A stretch of DNA of 64,000 nt from Paenibacillus sp. FSL H7-0737 (GCF_000758545.1 NZ_CP009279.1:5022001-5086000), one strand, 5' to 3'; shown: positions 45,044-53,784, counted from the stretch's first letter. The notes: generated by a model from the sequence alone, not told the origin. A program made the numbers and translations.

Positions 45044-45372
45044 CTTCCCTCCCCATGTAGATTGGGATTGAGCTTTTTTAAGTATTCAACCTGTGCCTTC
45101 AAATACGCGATTTCTTCGTCTTTACTGTCAAAATGTTTCCTTCCACCTTTTCCACGTCGGTCCTCAAAGGTCTCCCCACTTTTAAATTTACGTATCCACC
45201 TCACCAACTGAGCATCGCTCTTGATGTCGAGTTTTTCTAGAATTTGTGAATAGCTCATATGCTCCTCTAAGTGAAGTCGAACCGCCTCGTTCTTCAATTC
45301 TTCTGAATACTTCTTAAACGTCTGCCCCTTTTTAGCCATGAAAAATCCCCTCCGGTCGACTGTGTTAAACAC
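45004..45372 (-). CDS. IS3-family transposase, orfA
   Basis: DNA-binding subunit of 122 residues with a HTH_Tnp_1 domain (KYSEELKNEAVRLHLEEHMS...VRWIRKFKSG) and a leucine-zipper-like tail. A6G slippery heptamer on the minus strand (T run at 45074-45079) lies just before the overlap with orfB and would shift ribosomes into the orfB frame, giving the OrfAB transposase. Confidence 0.92.
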   Translation of the reverse strand: MFNTVDRRGFFMAKKGQTFKKYSEELKNEAVRLHLEEHMSYSQILEKLDIKSDAQLVRWIRKFKSGETFEDRRGKGGRKHFDSKDEEIAYLKAQVEYLKKLNPNLHGEGSWIQIPGANPFKK

Positions 45373-45620
45373 ATGATACCATGTGCTCTTTTTTCACTGT
45401 CAACCATGAGGGGATAATACCAATCCGGCTATTGGATAATCGCTTCTTTGTATGTAAATGCAAAAGATAGCTTAGCTAAAGACAACAAAAAGTAATAGTT
45501 TCATATTATACATAATCCTATGTACTCTATCATTTTTTATATACAATAATAAGAGACAACTGATACCTGTGCTACGAAGGTGTTTACATACAAATCAACC
45601 ATTAGAGGTGTATTTTAAAG

Positions 45621-46694
45621 ATGAACAGACCAATTCGTTTTGGAATAATCGGAAGCGGCTGGCGGGCGGAAATGTATCTTAAGTTGGCTCACCTGCTTCC
45701 GCAGCAATTTCAGGTAACCGGTGTATTGATCCGCAACCCTGCCAAATACCAGCAACTGATCGACAAATGGAACCTGACCGTGAACAGCTCGATGGAACGT
45801 CTTGCGGCCGAGAGCGATTTTGTGGTTCTGGCGGTGTCCAAAACTTCTGCCGTCTCACTGCTGTTGGAGCTTGCAGCGCTGCAAGTACCTGTGTTGGCCG
45901 AAACACCCACCGCCTCCACGCCGGCTGAATATGAACTGCTTCGATCCAGTGCCATTGATTTCCCTCTGATTCAAATAGCCGAGCAATATCCGCTGTTGCC
46001 TCATCATCAGGCAAGAACCGCCTATATTCAAACCGGACATTTGGGCGAGGTAGGTCATGTTCAAGTCTCTGTTGCGCATGGTTATCATGGAATCAGCCTG
46101 ATCCGTAAATGGCTCTCGATCACTGGCACAGCATGTGAAATCACAGCTCGCCGGCTAGAGGTTCCAATCATGGACTTCTCTTATAGGGGGAGGGAGGCCG
46201 AAGATGACCTGAAGACAGAGCAGCAGGATATCGCAATTATGGTGTTTCCCTCCGGCAAAAGCGCTGTGCTTGACTTCACTCGCTCCCAATATTTCTCGCC
46301 CCTCCGTACCAACCGGGTACTCATCCGCGGATCACATGGAGAAATTCGCGATAATGAGATTATCCGTCGCCTGGGAACCGAAGAGACCGAGTATATGAAC
46401 ATTAGCCGGATTCAAGGCGGACAGGAAGGCAGTCTGGAAAGTCTCTCCTTGCATGAATTGCGTGCAGGACAGCTTATTCTATTTCAGAACCCGTTTCATC
46501 CCTCTCCCCTTTCTGATGAAGAGATTGGGATAGGACAAGCCTTATTGAATATGTCCAGCTTCCTGCACACGGGAATTTCAGCATACTCATTAGCGGATGC
46601 CTTAATAGATATCAGACTGTCATTCGCGGTCGATGAAGCCATCGCCCTTGGAAGCACTATAACTTTGCAAGATGAGATCAGGTCTGCCAAATAA
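45621..46694 (+). CDS. Gfo/Idh/MocA-family oxidoreductase
   Basis: NAD(P)-dependent sugar or inositol dehydrogenase-like protein, 357 residues. N-terminal Rossmann fold with GIIGSGWRAEMYLK (GxGxxG-like) at 8-21 and the family's V.AETPTAS segment (EKP variant, with ETP in place of EKP) near 93; C-terminal alpha/beta domain from about 125. The ETP variant lacks the usual catalytic Lys, so activity or substrate may be atypical. The ATG follows GAGGTG at a long 10-base spacing. The preceding 207 bases contain only the IS flank and short open stretches. Confidence 0.88.
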   Translation: MNRPIRFGIIGSGWRAEMYLKLAHLLPQQFQVTGVLIRNPAKYQQLIDKWNLTVNSSMERLAAESDFVVLAVSKTSAVSLLLELAALQVPVLAETPTASTPAEYELLRSSAIDFPLIQIAEQYPLLPHHQARTAYIQTGHLGEVGHVQVSVAHGYHGISLIRKWLSITGTACEITARRLEVPIMDFSYRGREAEDDLKTEQQDIAIMVFPSGKSAVLDFTRSQYFSPLRTNRVLIRGSHGEIRDNEIIRRLGTEETEYMNISRIQGGQEGSLESLSLHELRAGQLILFQNPFHPSPLSDEEIGIGQALLNMSSFLHTGISAYSLADALIDIRLSFAVDEAIALGSTITLQDEIRSAK

Positions 46695-46701
46695 AAACAA
46701 A

Positions 46702-46732
46702 CACATGAGAAAGTTAAGAGCCTTCTCATGTG
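46702..46732 (+). terminator. Hairpin after oxidoreductase gene
   Basis: CACATGAGAA pairs with TTCTCATGTG, with no T run after it; a weak or factor-dependent terminator. Confidence 0.5.
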
Positions 46733-46842
46733 CCTGAACAATTGTATACGATTCAATGACTCGAACAAGTGTAGCATGCAAAACAGAAATCAATGACCGC
46801 CCGATTTCAATGCCATGCCCTCATGCTCCATATGAAATTTAA

Positions 46843-47264
46843 TTAAACGAACAAATATCCGATTACAGGACCCATAAAAATAACCAAATATATAAGTGTA
46901 ATCCATGGCTGATAATGAATATAGAATTCTTTGAAAGAAAGACTCCAAGGATGCTTAATGATCACCCAGCCCAAAACATCAATTATAATGCAAACTCCGG
47001 CCCATATTGCCCCTGTAATAAGAGCTTCTTCAAGGTTGGGTACAGATAACCCCCGCATATATAGCCAACCAAAGATAGAAAACAGAATGACATTATAAAG
47101 AGGATGCCAAGGCTTTGTTTTTCATATCCCTCCCCCATACCTTTTTCGTCCATTGGACTCATTTTTAACACATAAATATTAAATACGGTATGTAAAACTC
47201 CAACAATAGTCACTATAAAATAGCAAATCCATAACCATAACATCGACATTGCAAAATCCTGCAT
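46843..47264 (-). pseudogene. Integral membrane protein with a single frameshift
   Basis: Starting at the ATG at 47264 (AAAGGAGGCAGTT ahead) the frame gives a membrane helix (WICYFIVTIVGVLHTVFNIY) and ...GEGYEK, then leaves frame. Shifting at the A5 run (T5 at 47118-47122 on the plus strand) restores KPWHPLYNVILFSIFGW and the remaining ~90 residues with two more helices to the stop at 46843. One added A would repair it into a protein of about 141 residues. Either a true loss-of-function deletion or a homopolymer sequencing error. Function unknown. Confidence 0.75.
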
Positions 47265-47656
47265 AACTGCCTCCTTTTATTACCCCAGCGCATGCAACTG
47301 CTGCTTTTCCGGCTATGGAAATGAGACCATTCAAAACAGAGTTGTTGTTTGAATTGAAAACATCATATCTAATTCCGCTCAAGTTTGCGCTTGATAATAC
47401 GATGGTTATTATGTTTCCATCCGGACTGTATCTAACCTGGTAACCCTTATAAATATGCGCTTTCATTGGATCTGATGAATTCAAATCTTTGTACACGCCC
47501 TTTTGCGGAAACCGAAAGAAACGAGTACGAAAAGGGAACATTGCATATTGTTGGCATCCGGCTCCTTTGACGGAAATTCAGTAAAGGAGGCTTCCGTTAT
47601 AAAACCAGAATGAACCGGCGTTAGCAAAATGCCAGTAAACCCGCTTAAAATCAAAC
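47265..47656 (-). other. Region without a supported gene
   Basis: A minus-strand frame is open from 47541 to beyond 47265 and would encode a 26-residue lead plus about 70 residues (VRYSPDGNIITIVLSSANLS), but it has no ribosome site and its tail lies over the start of the next gene. It may be the remnant of a gene; I cannot assign it. Confidence 0.3.
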
Positions 47657-47690
47657 AAGGGTTCCAGCTCAAATGAGCTGAAACCCTTGT
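47657..47690 (-). terminator. Terminator of decayed tRNA-Leu
   Basis: CAAGGGTT-CAGCTC pairs with GAGCTG-AACCCTTG in a long stem directly after the tRNA-like sequence on the minus strand. Confidence 0.7.
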
Positions 47691-47700
47691 TTTTAGTGAT

Positions 47701-47777
47701 GCCGAGGACGGGGGTCGAACCCGTACGGTTCTCACGTACCACAGGATTTTAGTCCTGTGCGTCTGCCTATTCCCGCA
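47701..47777 (-). pseudogene. Decayed tRNA-Leu copy
   Basis: Nearly matches the tRNA-Leu at 49946-50031 from the D arm to the 3' end (same variable arm and T arm), but the 5' acceptor strand is gone, replaced by unrelated CGCTTTG, the D-arm region has an extra G, and the anticodon loop has lost one base (CTAAAA, six bases, instead of CTTAAAA). It cannot fold into a working tRNA. Confidence 0.8.
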
Positions 47778-48038
47778 AAGCGTTGATAACACTGGAGTTT
47801 TCAGTGCTTAAAGTTCAACACCTAGCCCTTTAATAGTAAGAATTATGTGCGTTTCTGGCTTCCTTAATTACTTGCTCTTAGGAAATACCCAACGATAATA
47901 ATACTCCCACTCTGGTTTTCTTTCCTCGGGAATATTATCAATTAATTAATGCTTCTTCCATTGTTGCTGGTGCCGCATTTTCAACTTTCACTATGATGCA
48001 GAGGATAAGGAACGCACCGCAAATTTCGAGAAATTGTT

Positions 48039-49631
48039 TCAAACATCAGCGACCATCGTCCGGTTTCTTCCCCTGCTCTTAGCCAGGTATAACGCTTGAT
48101 CCGCCTTCTCCAGCAGCCCCTCCCGCTCCAATGCATGAATAGGATAATGGGCGATACCTAGAGAGATCGTAACCTGTGTCGGGATTGGCCCCCTGCTTTG
48201 TTCCATTGCCCGCCGGACTCTTTCAGCTATGATGAAAGCTTCCTCAGGAATTGTGTGGGCTAGCAAGATGATGAACTCTTCACCGCCGTAGCGGTAGCAA
48301 ACATCGTCTGGACGAAACGAGGTAACTATAACTTTGGCTACATGTTTCAGCACTTCGTCGCCGATGAGATGGCCGTAAGTGTCGTTCACGAGTTTGAATT
48401 TGTCTACATCCAGTACAATGAGCGAAAACGGCTGCCCAGAGGTAATCCACTGACTCATCGTATACTCTAACGATCTCCGGTTCATTAAACCAGTCAGAGC
48501 ATCCGTCGTAGCCTCTTGGGTCAGTTGATCCGTCTGCTTCTGAATATCCGTCACGGCAAGCAACACAGCCTTGGTCAGCAGATCTGCCTCTCGGCTCCAT
48601 TGCGGCTTCGCTTCTGGCAATTCAATCTTCTCCTTGCCCATTCTGCTCACCAGATTTGCCAGGTACACAAAAGGCCGGGCCAGCTTGCGTGCTACGAGAA
48701 TGACGCCCATCAGGAGTATAATGAACGGAAACAACGAATACCCGAGAATTGTCCGAAGGTGGCCCATCAGTTGATGATGAATGACACTAATCGGCGAAAC
48801 GACCACGATTCCCCAGCCATTGGCCGGTACGCTGGAGTATCCGGCAAGCATTTCAACGCTACGGGTGTTGCGCACTTGCTGTTCCCCGCTTTCCCCTTTC
48901 ATAAGTTTCTGTACAACCTTGTTACTGCTGACATCCTCCCCAATGAGCTGCTTATCCGGGTGGTACAACAGATGCCCGCTTGAATCCACAATATAATAAT
49001 AAGAGCCAGAATTGTCCACGTTGTTGTCGCCAAAAATCATAGACAAAATATTGCTCTCTTGCAGATAAAACGTGCCGCTCAAAATACCGCGATATATACC
49101 ATTGTTGCTGAAAATCGGCTGACTCATAAACACAATTAGTCTCTTGGTGGTTTGGGTCATATAGGGGGAGGATATGTAAGGTTTTTTGAACGCCAGAGCT
49201 TCCAAACCGACTTTAGAAGTAATATGGTCGCCTGTTGTCCCCAAACTAGTCGGTACTACGTTGCGGACCAGCCCGTCGGCATCGACCACGGCGATAGAAT
49301 TGAAGTAATTGCTACTATTGCGCATCAGTTCTAAATTATCATCTACTTGCTTCGGCGTTGAGCCATCGTCATCGGAGAGTGTGGCAGCGCTATATTCCAA
49401 ACTGCTGCGCATGGACTGAAATAAGGAATCCATTGTCTTGGTCATTCGGTCAGCGTTGTAGTAATTCAAATGGAGCGTAGTCTCCATCAATGATTGTTTT
49501 TTGGACTCGTAAGAACCGATCAGAAGAATGCTTGAGGTTAGTAGAACCACCAGCGTAACCAAGCCCGTAAGCAGCGATGTGAGACTGAGCTTTTTACTTT
49601 GACGCGGCTCGGCTCTTCTCAGTGTAAGCAA
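48039..49631 (-). CDS. Diguanylate cyclase (Cache-HAMP-GGDEF)
   Basis: Membrane-bound enzyme making cyclic di-GMP from two GTP, about 530 residues. Membrane segments at about 18-40 and 285-305 flank an extracellular double-Cache sensor; a HAMP-like segment leads to the GGDEF domain (about 370-530). The active-site signature is RYGGEEF, with the inhibitory-site RxxD (RPDD) five residues before it, so product inhibition is expected. Start chosen as TTG at 49631, seven bases after AGGAGGG; a TTG at 49670 is open but has no ribosome site. It stands alone between the two tRNA-Leu copies. Confidence 0.93.
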   Translation of the reverse strand: MLTLRRAEPRQSKKLSLTSLLTGLVTLVVLLTSSILLIGSYESKKQSLMETTLHLNYYNADRMTKTMDSLFQSMRSSLEYSAATLSDDDGSTPKQVDDNLELMRNSSNYFNSIAVVDADGLVRNVVPTSLGTTGDHITSKVGLEALAFKKPYISSPYMTQTTKRLIVFMSQPIFSNNGIYRGILSGTFYLQESNILSMIFGDNNVDNSGSYYYIVDSSGHLLYHPDKQLIGEDVSSNKVVQKLMKGESGEQQVRNTRSVEMLAGYSSVPANGWGIVVVSPISVIHHQLMGHLRTILGYSLFPFIILLMGVILVARKLARPFVYLANLVSRMGKEKIELPEAKPQWSREADLLTKAVLLAVTDIQKQTDQLTQEATTDALTGLMNRRSLEYTMSQWITSGQPFSLIVLDVDKFKLVNDTYGHLIGDEVLKHVAKVIVTSFRPDDVCYRYGGEEFIILLAHTIPEEAFIIAERVRRAMEQSRGPIPTQVTISLGIAHYPIHALEREGLLEKADQALYLAKSRGRNRTMVADV

Positions 49632-49910
49632 ACTACAACCCTCCTTGAATCTTGAAACTAGCTTTATCAATAATACAACAAATTAAGATGTTATTCGACA
49701 ATAATCAATGAACTCCAACCTCTCACACACTGTACGTAACGTTCGATATACGGTGGTTCATGAAATATTTCATATTAAAAACTCCTCTCCAGAGCTTGTG
49801 ATTAGACAAGTACTGAAAAAGAGTATTTCCAACTTAATTTCTGTGAGCTCGGATGTGATTCCTAAGTAAAGGACCTTTAGTTTTTGACGGAAGTTTTAAT
49901 CAAGAAAAAC

Positions 49911-49935
49911 AAAAAAACCTTGATTTCTCAAGGTT
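49911..49935 (-). terminator. Terminator of tRNA-Leu
   Basis: AACCTTGA pairs with TCAAGGTT and seven Ts follow on the minus strand, 10 bases after the tRNA 3' end. The rest of the 49632-49910 gap shows nothing. Confidence 0.85.
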
Positions 49936-49945
49936 TTCACTGTGA

Positions 49946-50031
49946 TGCCGAGGACGGGGGTCGAACCCGTACGGTACTCACGTACCGCAGGATTTTAAGT
50001 CCTGTGCGTCTGCCTGTTCCGCCACCCCGGC
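49946..50031 (-). tRNA. tRNA-Leu (anticodon TAA)
   Basis: Class II tRNA of 86 bases. Acceptor GCCGGGG pairs with CCTCGGC, anticodon arm CAGGA-CTTAAAA-TCCTG gives anticodon TAA, a long variable arm (CGGTACGTGAGTACCG) is typical of leucine, and the T arm has GGTTCGACCCC. Discriminator A; the CCA end is not encoded (TCA instead). Confidence 0.95.
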
Positions 50032-50145
50032 ATATTATGTGTTGTTGCTTCATACGATGTTTACGTATAACGCGACAAGAAATATAATATCATGAATATC
50101 GATAACGCGCAATCCCTTTTTCAAAAAAAGTTTTATCACATTAAA

Positions 50146-50181
50146 AATAACCCGTCCCAGCATATGCCGACACGGGTTATT
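50146..50181 (-). terminator. Terminator after WGxxGxxG protein gene
   Basis: AATAACCCGT pairs with ACGGGTTATT and TTTTT follows on the minus strand. Confidence 0.85.
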
Positions 50182-50192
50182 AGGCATGTCGA

Positions 50193-50663
50193 TTATCTGC
50201 GTTCGTCACTTCTGCTTCTCATTCCGACAAGGCCCAAGAGTCCAAACAATCCGAGCCAGCCCCAGTTTGATCCTCTGCTGGTAGTCCCAGTATTGGTAGT
50301 TGTGCTGGTTGCCCGATATCTACCATCCGTTGTAGTGTTGGATAGTGGAGTTACCGTATTTCTGTTGTAGTTATCCCGGGTGTAATTTTCATTGTAGTTA
50401 TTGGTGTTAGGTCTATAATTTTCCCCTGTGCGAATCTTATCTTTCATAATGCTCTCATGCTGATTCATCGTTCCCGTGGTGCCGTTCATTAGATTGCCTT
50501 CCGTATTCATCATCCGAGTGTTATTCACGGTACCATCCATGCCCGTATTCGCGTTCGGGATACCGCCTAAAGCGGCTGACCCGATTGGATTAGCGTAACT
50601 AGCTCCCATTATACTCATTGACAGTACAGTACCGCATGCAAGGCTTGTTATTAGCTTGTTCAC
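50193..50663 (-). CDS. Secreted protein with C-terminal WGxxGxxG anchor
   Basis: Protein of about 156 residues. Start is GTG at 50663, nine bases after GGGAGG. Signal peptide (LITSLACGTVLSMSIMGASYA), then an Asn/Thr-rich, low-complexity, probably disordered body, and a C-terminal tripartite signal: WGWLGLFGLLGLVG followed by RSRSDERR. This glycine-spaced helix plus basic tail marks the WGxxGxxG family, which resembles PEP-CTERM sorting signals. Function unknown. Confidence 0.85.
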   Translation of the reverse strand: MNKLITSLACGTVLSMSIMGASYANPIGSAALGGIPNANTGMDGTVNNTRMMNTEGNLMNGTTGTMNQHESIMKDKIRTGENYRPNTNNYNENYTRDNYNRNTVTPLSNTTTDGRYRATSTTTNTGTTSRGSNWGWLGLFGLLGLVGMRSRSDERR

Positions 50664-50739
50664 AGTGTTATGCCTCCCTTTATGGTTAGTTATCACTGAT
50701 AATTTCCCCTTGGGTGGCACTGTCTATACATGAATAGCT

Positions 50740-51426
50740 TTACTCTTTTACTACATTCACTGTCTTGCTTGCTGCGTCATACGTAACCTTTGCTCCAAGC
50801 GCCTCAGCCAGAGCACGCACGGGTACATACGTTACGCCGGTATCAAGAACACCATCCGTAAGTTTAGTGCCGTTTAAGGTTATCGTTACTTTAACGTCTT
50901 TGTTCACCTGGTCATCCTCCCCAGTAATTCTTTTTAAAGCTTCATTGACCTGATCCGTCGTAGGACGTTTACCTGCCCGAAGTTGAGTCGTAGTTAAGCC
51001 GAAGGCCATTTGCAGATGTGAATAATCTTTAAAAGACGTCCAGTCTCCTCCCCACTCAAGCCCTAGCTGTTTTCCCACCTGTACAACCTCTTGCCAGTCC
51101 GCTATTTTATCTTTATCACCATCACGATTCATGTCCCAGGAAATACTATTTCCATCCGGCAGCAAAAGCGCAAAATCAAACGCAAGGCCATAATTGTGAT
51201 AGCTGGTTCCACCCTTGGCGTTGGTAACTATAGGTCCAGGCTTACTTCTCCCCTGCGCATACAAGGCATTTTGTTCAGCAATCGACCGCAATCCCTGAGT
51301 AATAACGATGGGCACTCCTCTGGCATAGCTTTGCTGTATCAAAGCCTTCGCCCCTGCTGCCAAAACAGGATGAAGCCCAACAAGCCTCGCCGCCGATTTG
51401 TCCCTCACTTGATCTAAAGTCAGCAT
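50740..51426 (-). CDS. M15-family peptidase (CwlK/VanY-like) with copper-amine-oxidase-N domain
   Basis: Peptidoglycan peptidase of about 228 residues. Zinc-site motifs: GTSYHNYGLAFDF (SxHxxGxAxD) near 90-100 and YSHLQM near 150. A C-terminal 45-residue Cu_amine_oxidN1 module (VKVTITLNGTKL...YVPVRALAEALGAKV) probably binds the wall. Start chosen as ATG 51426 after AAGGGGTGATACT, which gives the normal family N-terminus LTLDQVRDKSAARLVGLHP; a longer open frame to 51528 lacks a ribosome site. No signal peptide is seen, so export may be non-classical or need lysis. Confidence 0.88.
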   Translation of the reverse strand: MLTLDQVRDKSAARLVGLHPVLAAGAKALIQQSYARGVPIVITQGLRSIAEQNALYAQGRSKPGPIVTNAKGGTSYHNYGLAFDFALLLPDGNSISWDMNRDGDKDKIADWQEVVQVGKQLGLEWGGDWTSFKDYSHLQMAFGLTTTQLRAGKRPTTDQVNEALKRITGEDDQVNKDVKVTITLNGTKLTDGVLDTGVTYVPVRALAEALGAKVTYDAASKTVNVVKE

Positions 51427-51724
51427 AGTATCACCCCTTGGTATAATCAATGATCCCGCTTCCCCATTCGCTTGTACTAATACCCCTGCTTGCCTTAGCA
51501 TACAAGCATAAATGTCTTCGGCGTCCATATAAGGAAGGACGATAAGCGTTTAAGCGAGAAATATAAGACATAAAGGATAGGTGCATAACTTATACTTTCT
51601 TATATTTTAAAAAAAGACCCCGGTATCCCCGAGATCTCCCCTGAAAAGCACCTATTCATAGCTTCTTCACCTTGGATCATTTCTACAAAAAAGGGCAAAA
51701 TATTAGCGAAAGGTGGGAACACAT

Positions 51725-51889
51725 ATGGACATTCATAGTGATAGCTATAAAGTTGCTGCCCTGAGCGAGCAGGAAGAAGCACTCGAAATTATTCGAAATG
51801 CTGAAGCTTCCATTGCACATCTGACCGGCAACCCAACGTTGACCCTAATTGCTTATGAAAAAAGTGAAGTCAGCAGTTCTCAGCATTAG
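51725..51889 (+). CDS. Small acidic protein, unknown
   Basis: 54-codon gene with AAAGGTGGG ahead of the ATG. The product is soluble, acidic, with a helical middle (LSEQEEALEIIRNAEASIAH). Its stop overlaps by four bases the stop of the convergent YolD-like gene. Not recognised; the codon use and ribosome site make it credible. Confidence 0.6.
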   Translation: MDIHSDSYKVAALSEQEEALEIIRNAEASIAHLTGNPTLTLIAYEKSEVSSSQH

Positions 51890-52221
51890 ACGATGTAAAC
51901 CTCCACTAGATCATCTACATTGATCCACTTCCATTCCTCCGCCCACTGCAGCTTAAACTCACGCGAGTGGGTGTGAATGGAAGTCACAAAACCACTAATT
52001 GTCGTATTCTCAAAAGGATCAAACAGCACAACAGTGACGCGCACATGACTCCGTAACGATAAGGCCAGTGTACATTCGATCTCCTCCAGCTTCTGCTCAT
52101 CCAGAATAGGCTTAATGCGGCGCAGGGTCTCCCGTTCATCCCTAATAATTCTTACCTTATGCTCCGGCAGCATCATGCGACTACTTTCCCACAGTCCGTT
52201 TTTCTCCAGCTTTTTGCCCAT
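51886..52221 (-). CDS. YolD-like family protein
   Basis: 111-residue protein beginning MGKKLEKNGLWESSRMMLPE, with R.L.....I.. and a C-terminal beta-rich half, the pattern of YolD-like proteins. In Bacillus these often accompany Y-family DNA polymerases (UvrX/YqjW), but none is next to it here. GGGAGGGG precedes the ATG. Confidence 0.85.
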   Translation of the reverse strand: MGKKLEKNGLWESSRMMLPEHKVRIIRDERETLRRIKPILDEQKLEEIECTLALSLRSHVRVTVVLFDPFENTTISGFVTSIHTHSREFKLQWAEEWKWINVDDLVEVYIV

Positions 52222-52395
52222 GGTAACCCCTCCCTAATTTCTATACTTATTCCGCTACACACGAACGTATGTTTGTATTATATCCACACCTTCGCTGAAT
52301 AATCAATAATCAGGAAAAAGATCCCACTTTAAAATCCTCCTCTTTTATCTAAAAGTTGTATAATATTGAATATCTAATTGAGAGGAGCTTTCCAC

Positions 52396-52572
52396 TTGAA
52401 AAAAAACAATGCCCTGCTCATCCTAATTCCCGTATTATTCCTGTGTCTATACCCCCTCGTATATCGAAGCAGTACCCTCTCAGGCCTAACAAAAGGAATC
52501 GTAGCCGGCTTATTTATAGGATTGGCAGTGTTACCTCTACTCAAGCTCAAAATCGCATCAAAAAGACGCTGA
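52396..52572 (+). CDS. Small two-helix membrane protein
   Basis: 58-residue protein from TTG 52396, seven bases after GAGAGGAGC. Two membrane segments (ALLILIPVLFLCLYPLVY and IVAGLFIGLAVLPLL) and a basic tail KLKIASKRR. Not recognised. Confidence 0.65.
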   Translation: MKKNNALLILIPVLFLCLYPLVYRSSTLSGLTKGIVAGLFIGLAVLPLLKLKIASKRR

Positions 52573-52593
52573 CAGTTGAACTGTTCAGCGTCT
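52564..52593. terminator. Bidirectional terminator
   Basis: AGACGCTGA pairs with TCAGCGTCT around CAGTTGAACTGT (itself self-complementary). It overlaps the stop of the small membrane gene and ends the convergent lipoprotein gene. Confidence 0.85.
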
Positions 52594-52603
52594 AAATTTC
52601 GAT

Positions 52604-53164
52604 CTATTCTTGAACTTTCTCTGATTCAGCGGTGGACTGACCATCAGCATCGATGAGTCCTGTTGCTTCTCTTGCTTCATTAAGCTTGGAAATGCCGTAT
52701 AGCATCGCGACGTCAGCGTTCTGATTCAATTCCTCGAACTTCTCAGCAGTGACCTCTGCGGAATCAGCACCTTGAGAGGCCTGTTCTTTTAGAGAATAAG
52801 CACTTTGAAAAGCAATTTTGGACTCATCAAGCAGTTTACGAATGTCTTCGGGCAAGCTAGAGGAAATTTTCACTTTTTCAGCCTGATTGGATAGTTCTGT
52901 TGCGGTCTTCTGGAATTCGTTAATCTTCTTCTCCAACTGCCTGTCCGAAAGTTCTCCTGCTGAATAAGCAGCAATAGCTTCGTTGAACTCCGCTAAAGAT
53001 GATTTTCCTAATTCATCAAGTTTAGACATTTCATTGTAGAAGTTTTGCACGGTTTCCTGCACTTCTTCTTCCGAGGCAGGTGCCGATGAAGTTGAATTAT
53101 TATTGCTGCAGGCGCTAAGGATGACAGTCAGCATTAGCGTTCCTATTAGTAACACTTTTTTCAT
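52604..53164 (-). CDS. Lipoprotein, coiled-coil rich
   Basis: 186-residue lipoprotein: signal peptide with lipobox TVILSACSN, Ser-rich linker, then a nearly all-helical, Glu/Lys-rich body. GGAGGG precedes the ATG. Function unknown; divergent from the zinc-ribbon/PH gene. Confidence 0.85.
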   Translation of the reverse strand: MKKVLLIGTLMLTVILSACSNNNSTSSAPASEEEVQETVQNFYNEMSKLDELGKSSLAEFNEAIAAYSAGELSDRQLEKKINEFQKTATELSNQAEKVKISSSLPEDIRKLLDESKIAFQSAYSLKEQASQGADSAEVTAEKFEELNQNADVAMLYGISKLNEAREATGLIDADGQSTAESEKVQE

Positions 53165-53281
53165 TATTTATCCCTCCACTTAACAGAATAATGTCGGTTT
53201 GTGTAAAGCGCAAATGAAATTTATGTAAAATGACTATTATGTTATAATTATTTCAATTGTAATCAGGGAAGGAGAGTATTT

Positions 53282-53770
53282 ATGCCTTATTGCACAACCT
53301 GCGGATCAGAATATAAGCAGGGCGCTAAATTTTGTGGAGAATGCGGATCTAGCATTGACGGCACTGCTCCAGTGACCGCCCGCCGTCCATCAGCAAATCA
53401 AAATGCTACTCAAGAAGTCGTGCTCTGGAAAGGCAAACCAGCCAGTATCTCTGATCGCCTCAAAGGAATCGTACGCCTAAACACGACTACGTACACCATT
53501 ACAAGCCAGCGCATTATGGTAAAGACCGGACTTATCGGTAAAAATGTCGAAGAAATCGAATTACTGCGTGTACGCGATTTATCCGTAGCACAATCTATCA
53601 TGGACCGGATGCTCGGCATCGGTACATTAACTGTATTTTCTGATGATGCCTCAGCGCCGCAGCTTCTTTTCCGAAAAATCCATGATGCCCAAACCGTCAA
53701 GGATGTTCTGCGCAAAGCTGTTCGTGACGAGAAGATCGCCAACAACATTAGCTACCGTGAACAAATCTAA
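53282..53770 (+). CDS. Zinc-ribbon and bacterial PH-domain protein
   Basis: 162-residue protein. Residues 1-30 form a four-cysteine zinc ribbon (CTTCGSEYKQGAKFCGECGS). Residues about 45-150 match the bacterial PH-like fold (bPH_2): VVLWKGKPAS...YTITSQRIMVKTGLIGKNVEEIELLRVRDL. GGAAGGAGAG precedes the ATG. Role unknown; such proteins are often stress- or membrane-linked. Confidence 0.85.
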   Translation: MPYCTTCGSEYKQGAKFCGECGSSIDGTAPVTARRPSANQNATQEVVLWKGKPASISDRLKGIVRLNTTTYTITSQRIMVKTGLIGKNVEEIELLRVRDLSVAQSIMDRMLGIGTLTVFSDDASAPQLLFRKIHDAQTVKDVLRKAVRDEKIANNISYREQI

Positions 53771-53784
53771 GATTCTTTCACATT

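Larger units (their letters stand above)
44159..45413 (-). mobile_element. IS3-family insertion sequence
   Basis: About 1.25-kb element with orfA and orfB on the minus strand. The ends carry an imperfect inverted repeat: GTAGACAGTAAAAAAG inside the left end and GTTGACAGTGAAAAAAG (minus strand) inside the right, with CCCC matching a few bases further out on both sides. Exact termini are uncertain; with the ends given here a 3-bp ATA (44156-44158 and 45414-45416) would be the target duplication. It sits in the 3' end of the propeptide gene. Confidence 0.85.

Noticed and set aside
47179..47541. 120-codon minus-strand frame as a bacteriocin-like gene (AGKAAVACAGVIKGG)
   Set aside because: No ribosome site, and its 3' third lies over the coding start of the frameshifted membrane protein.
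53282..53770. Zinc-ribbon/PH gene as part of the neighbouring mannanase transcript
   Set aside because: Opposite strands with a strong bidirectional terminator between them.
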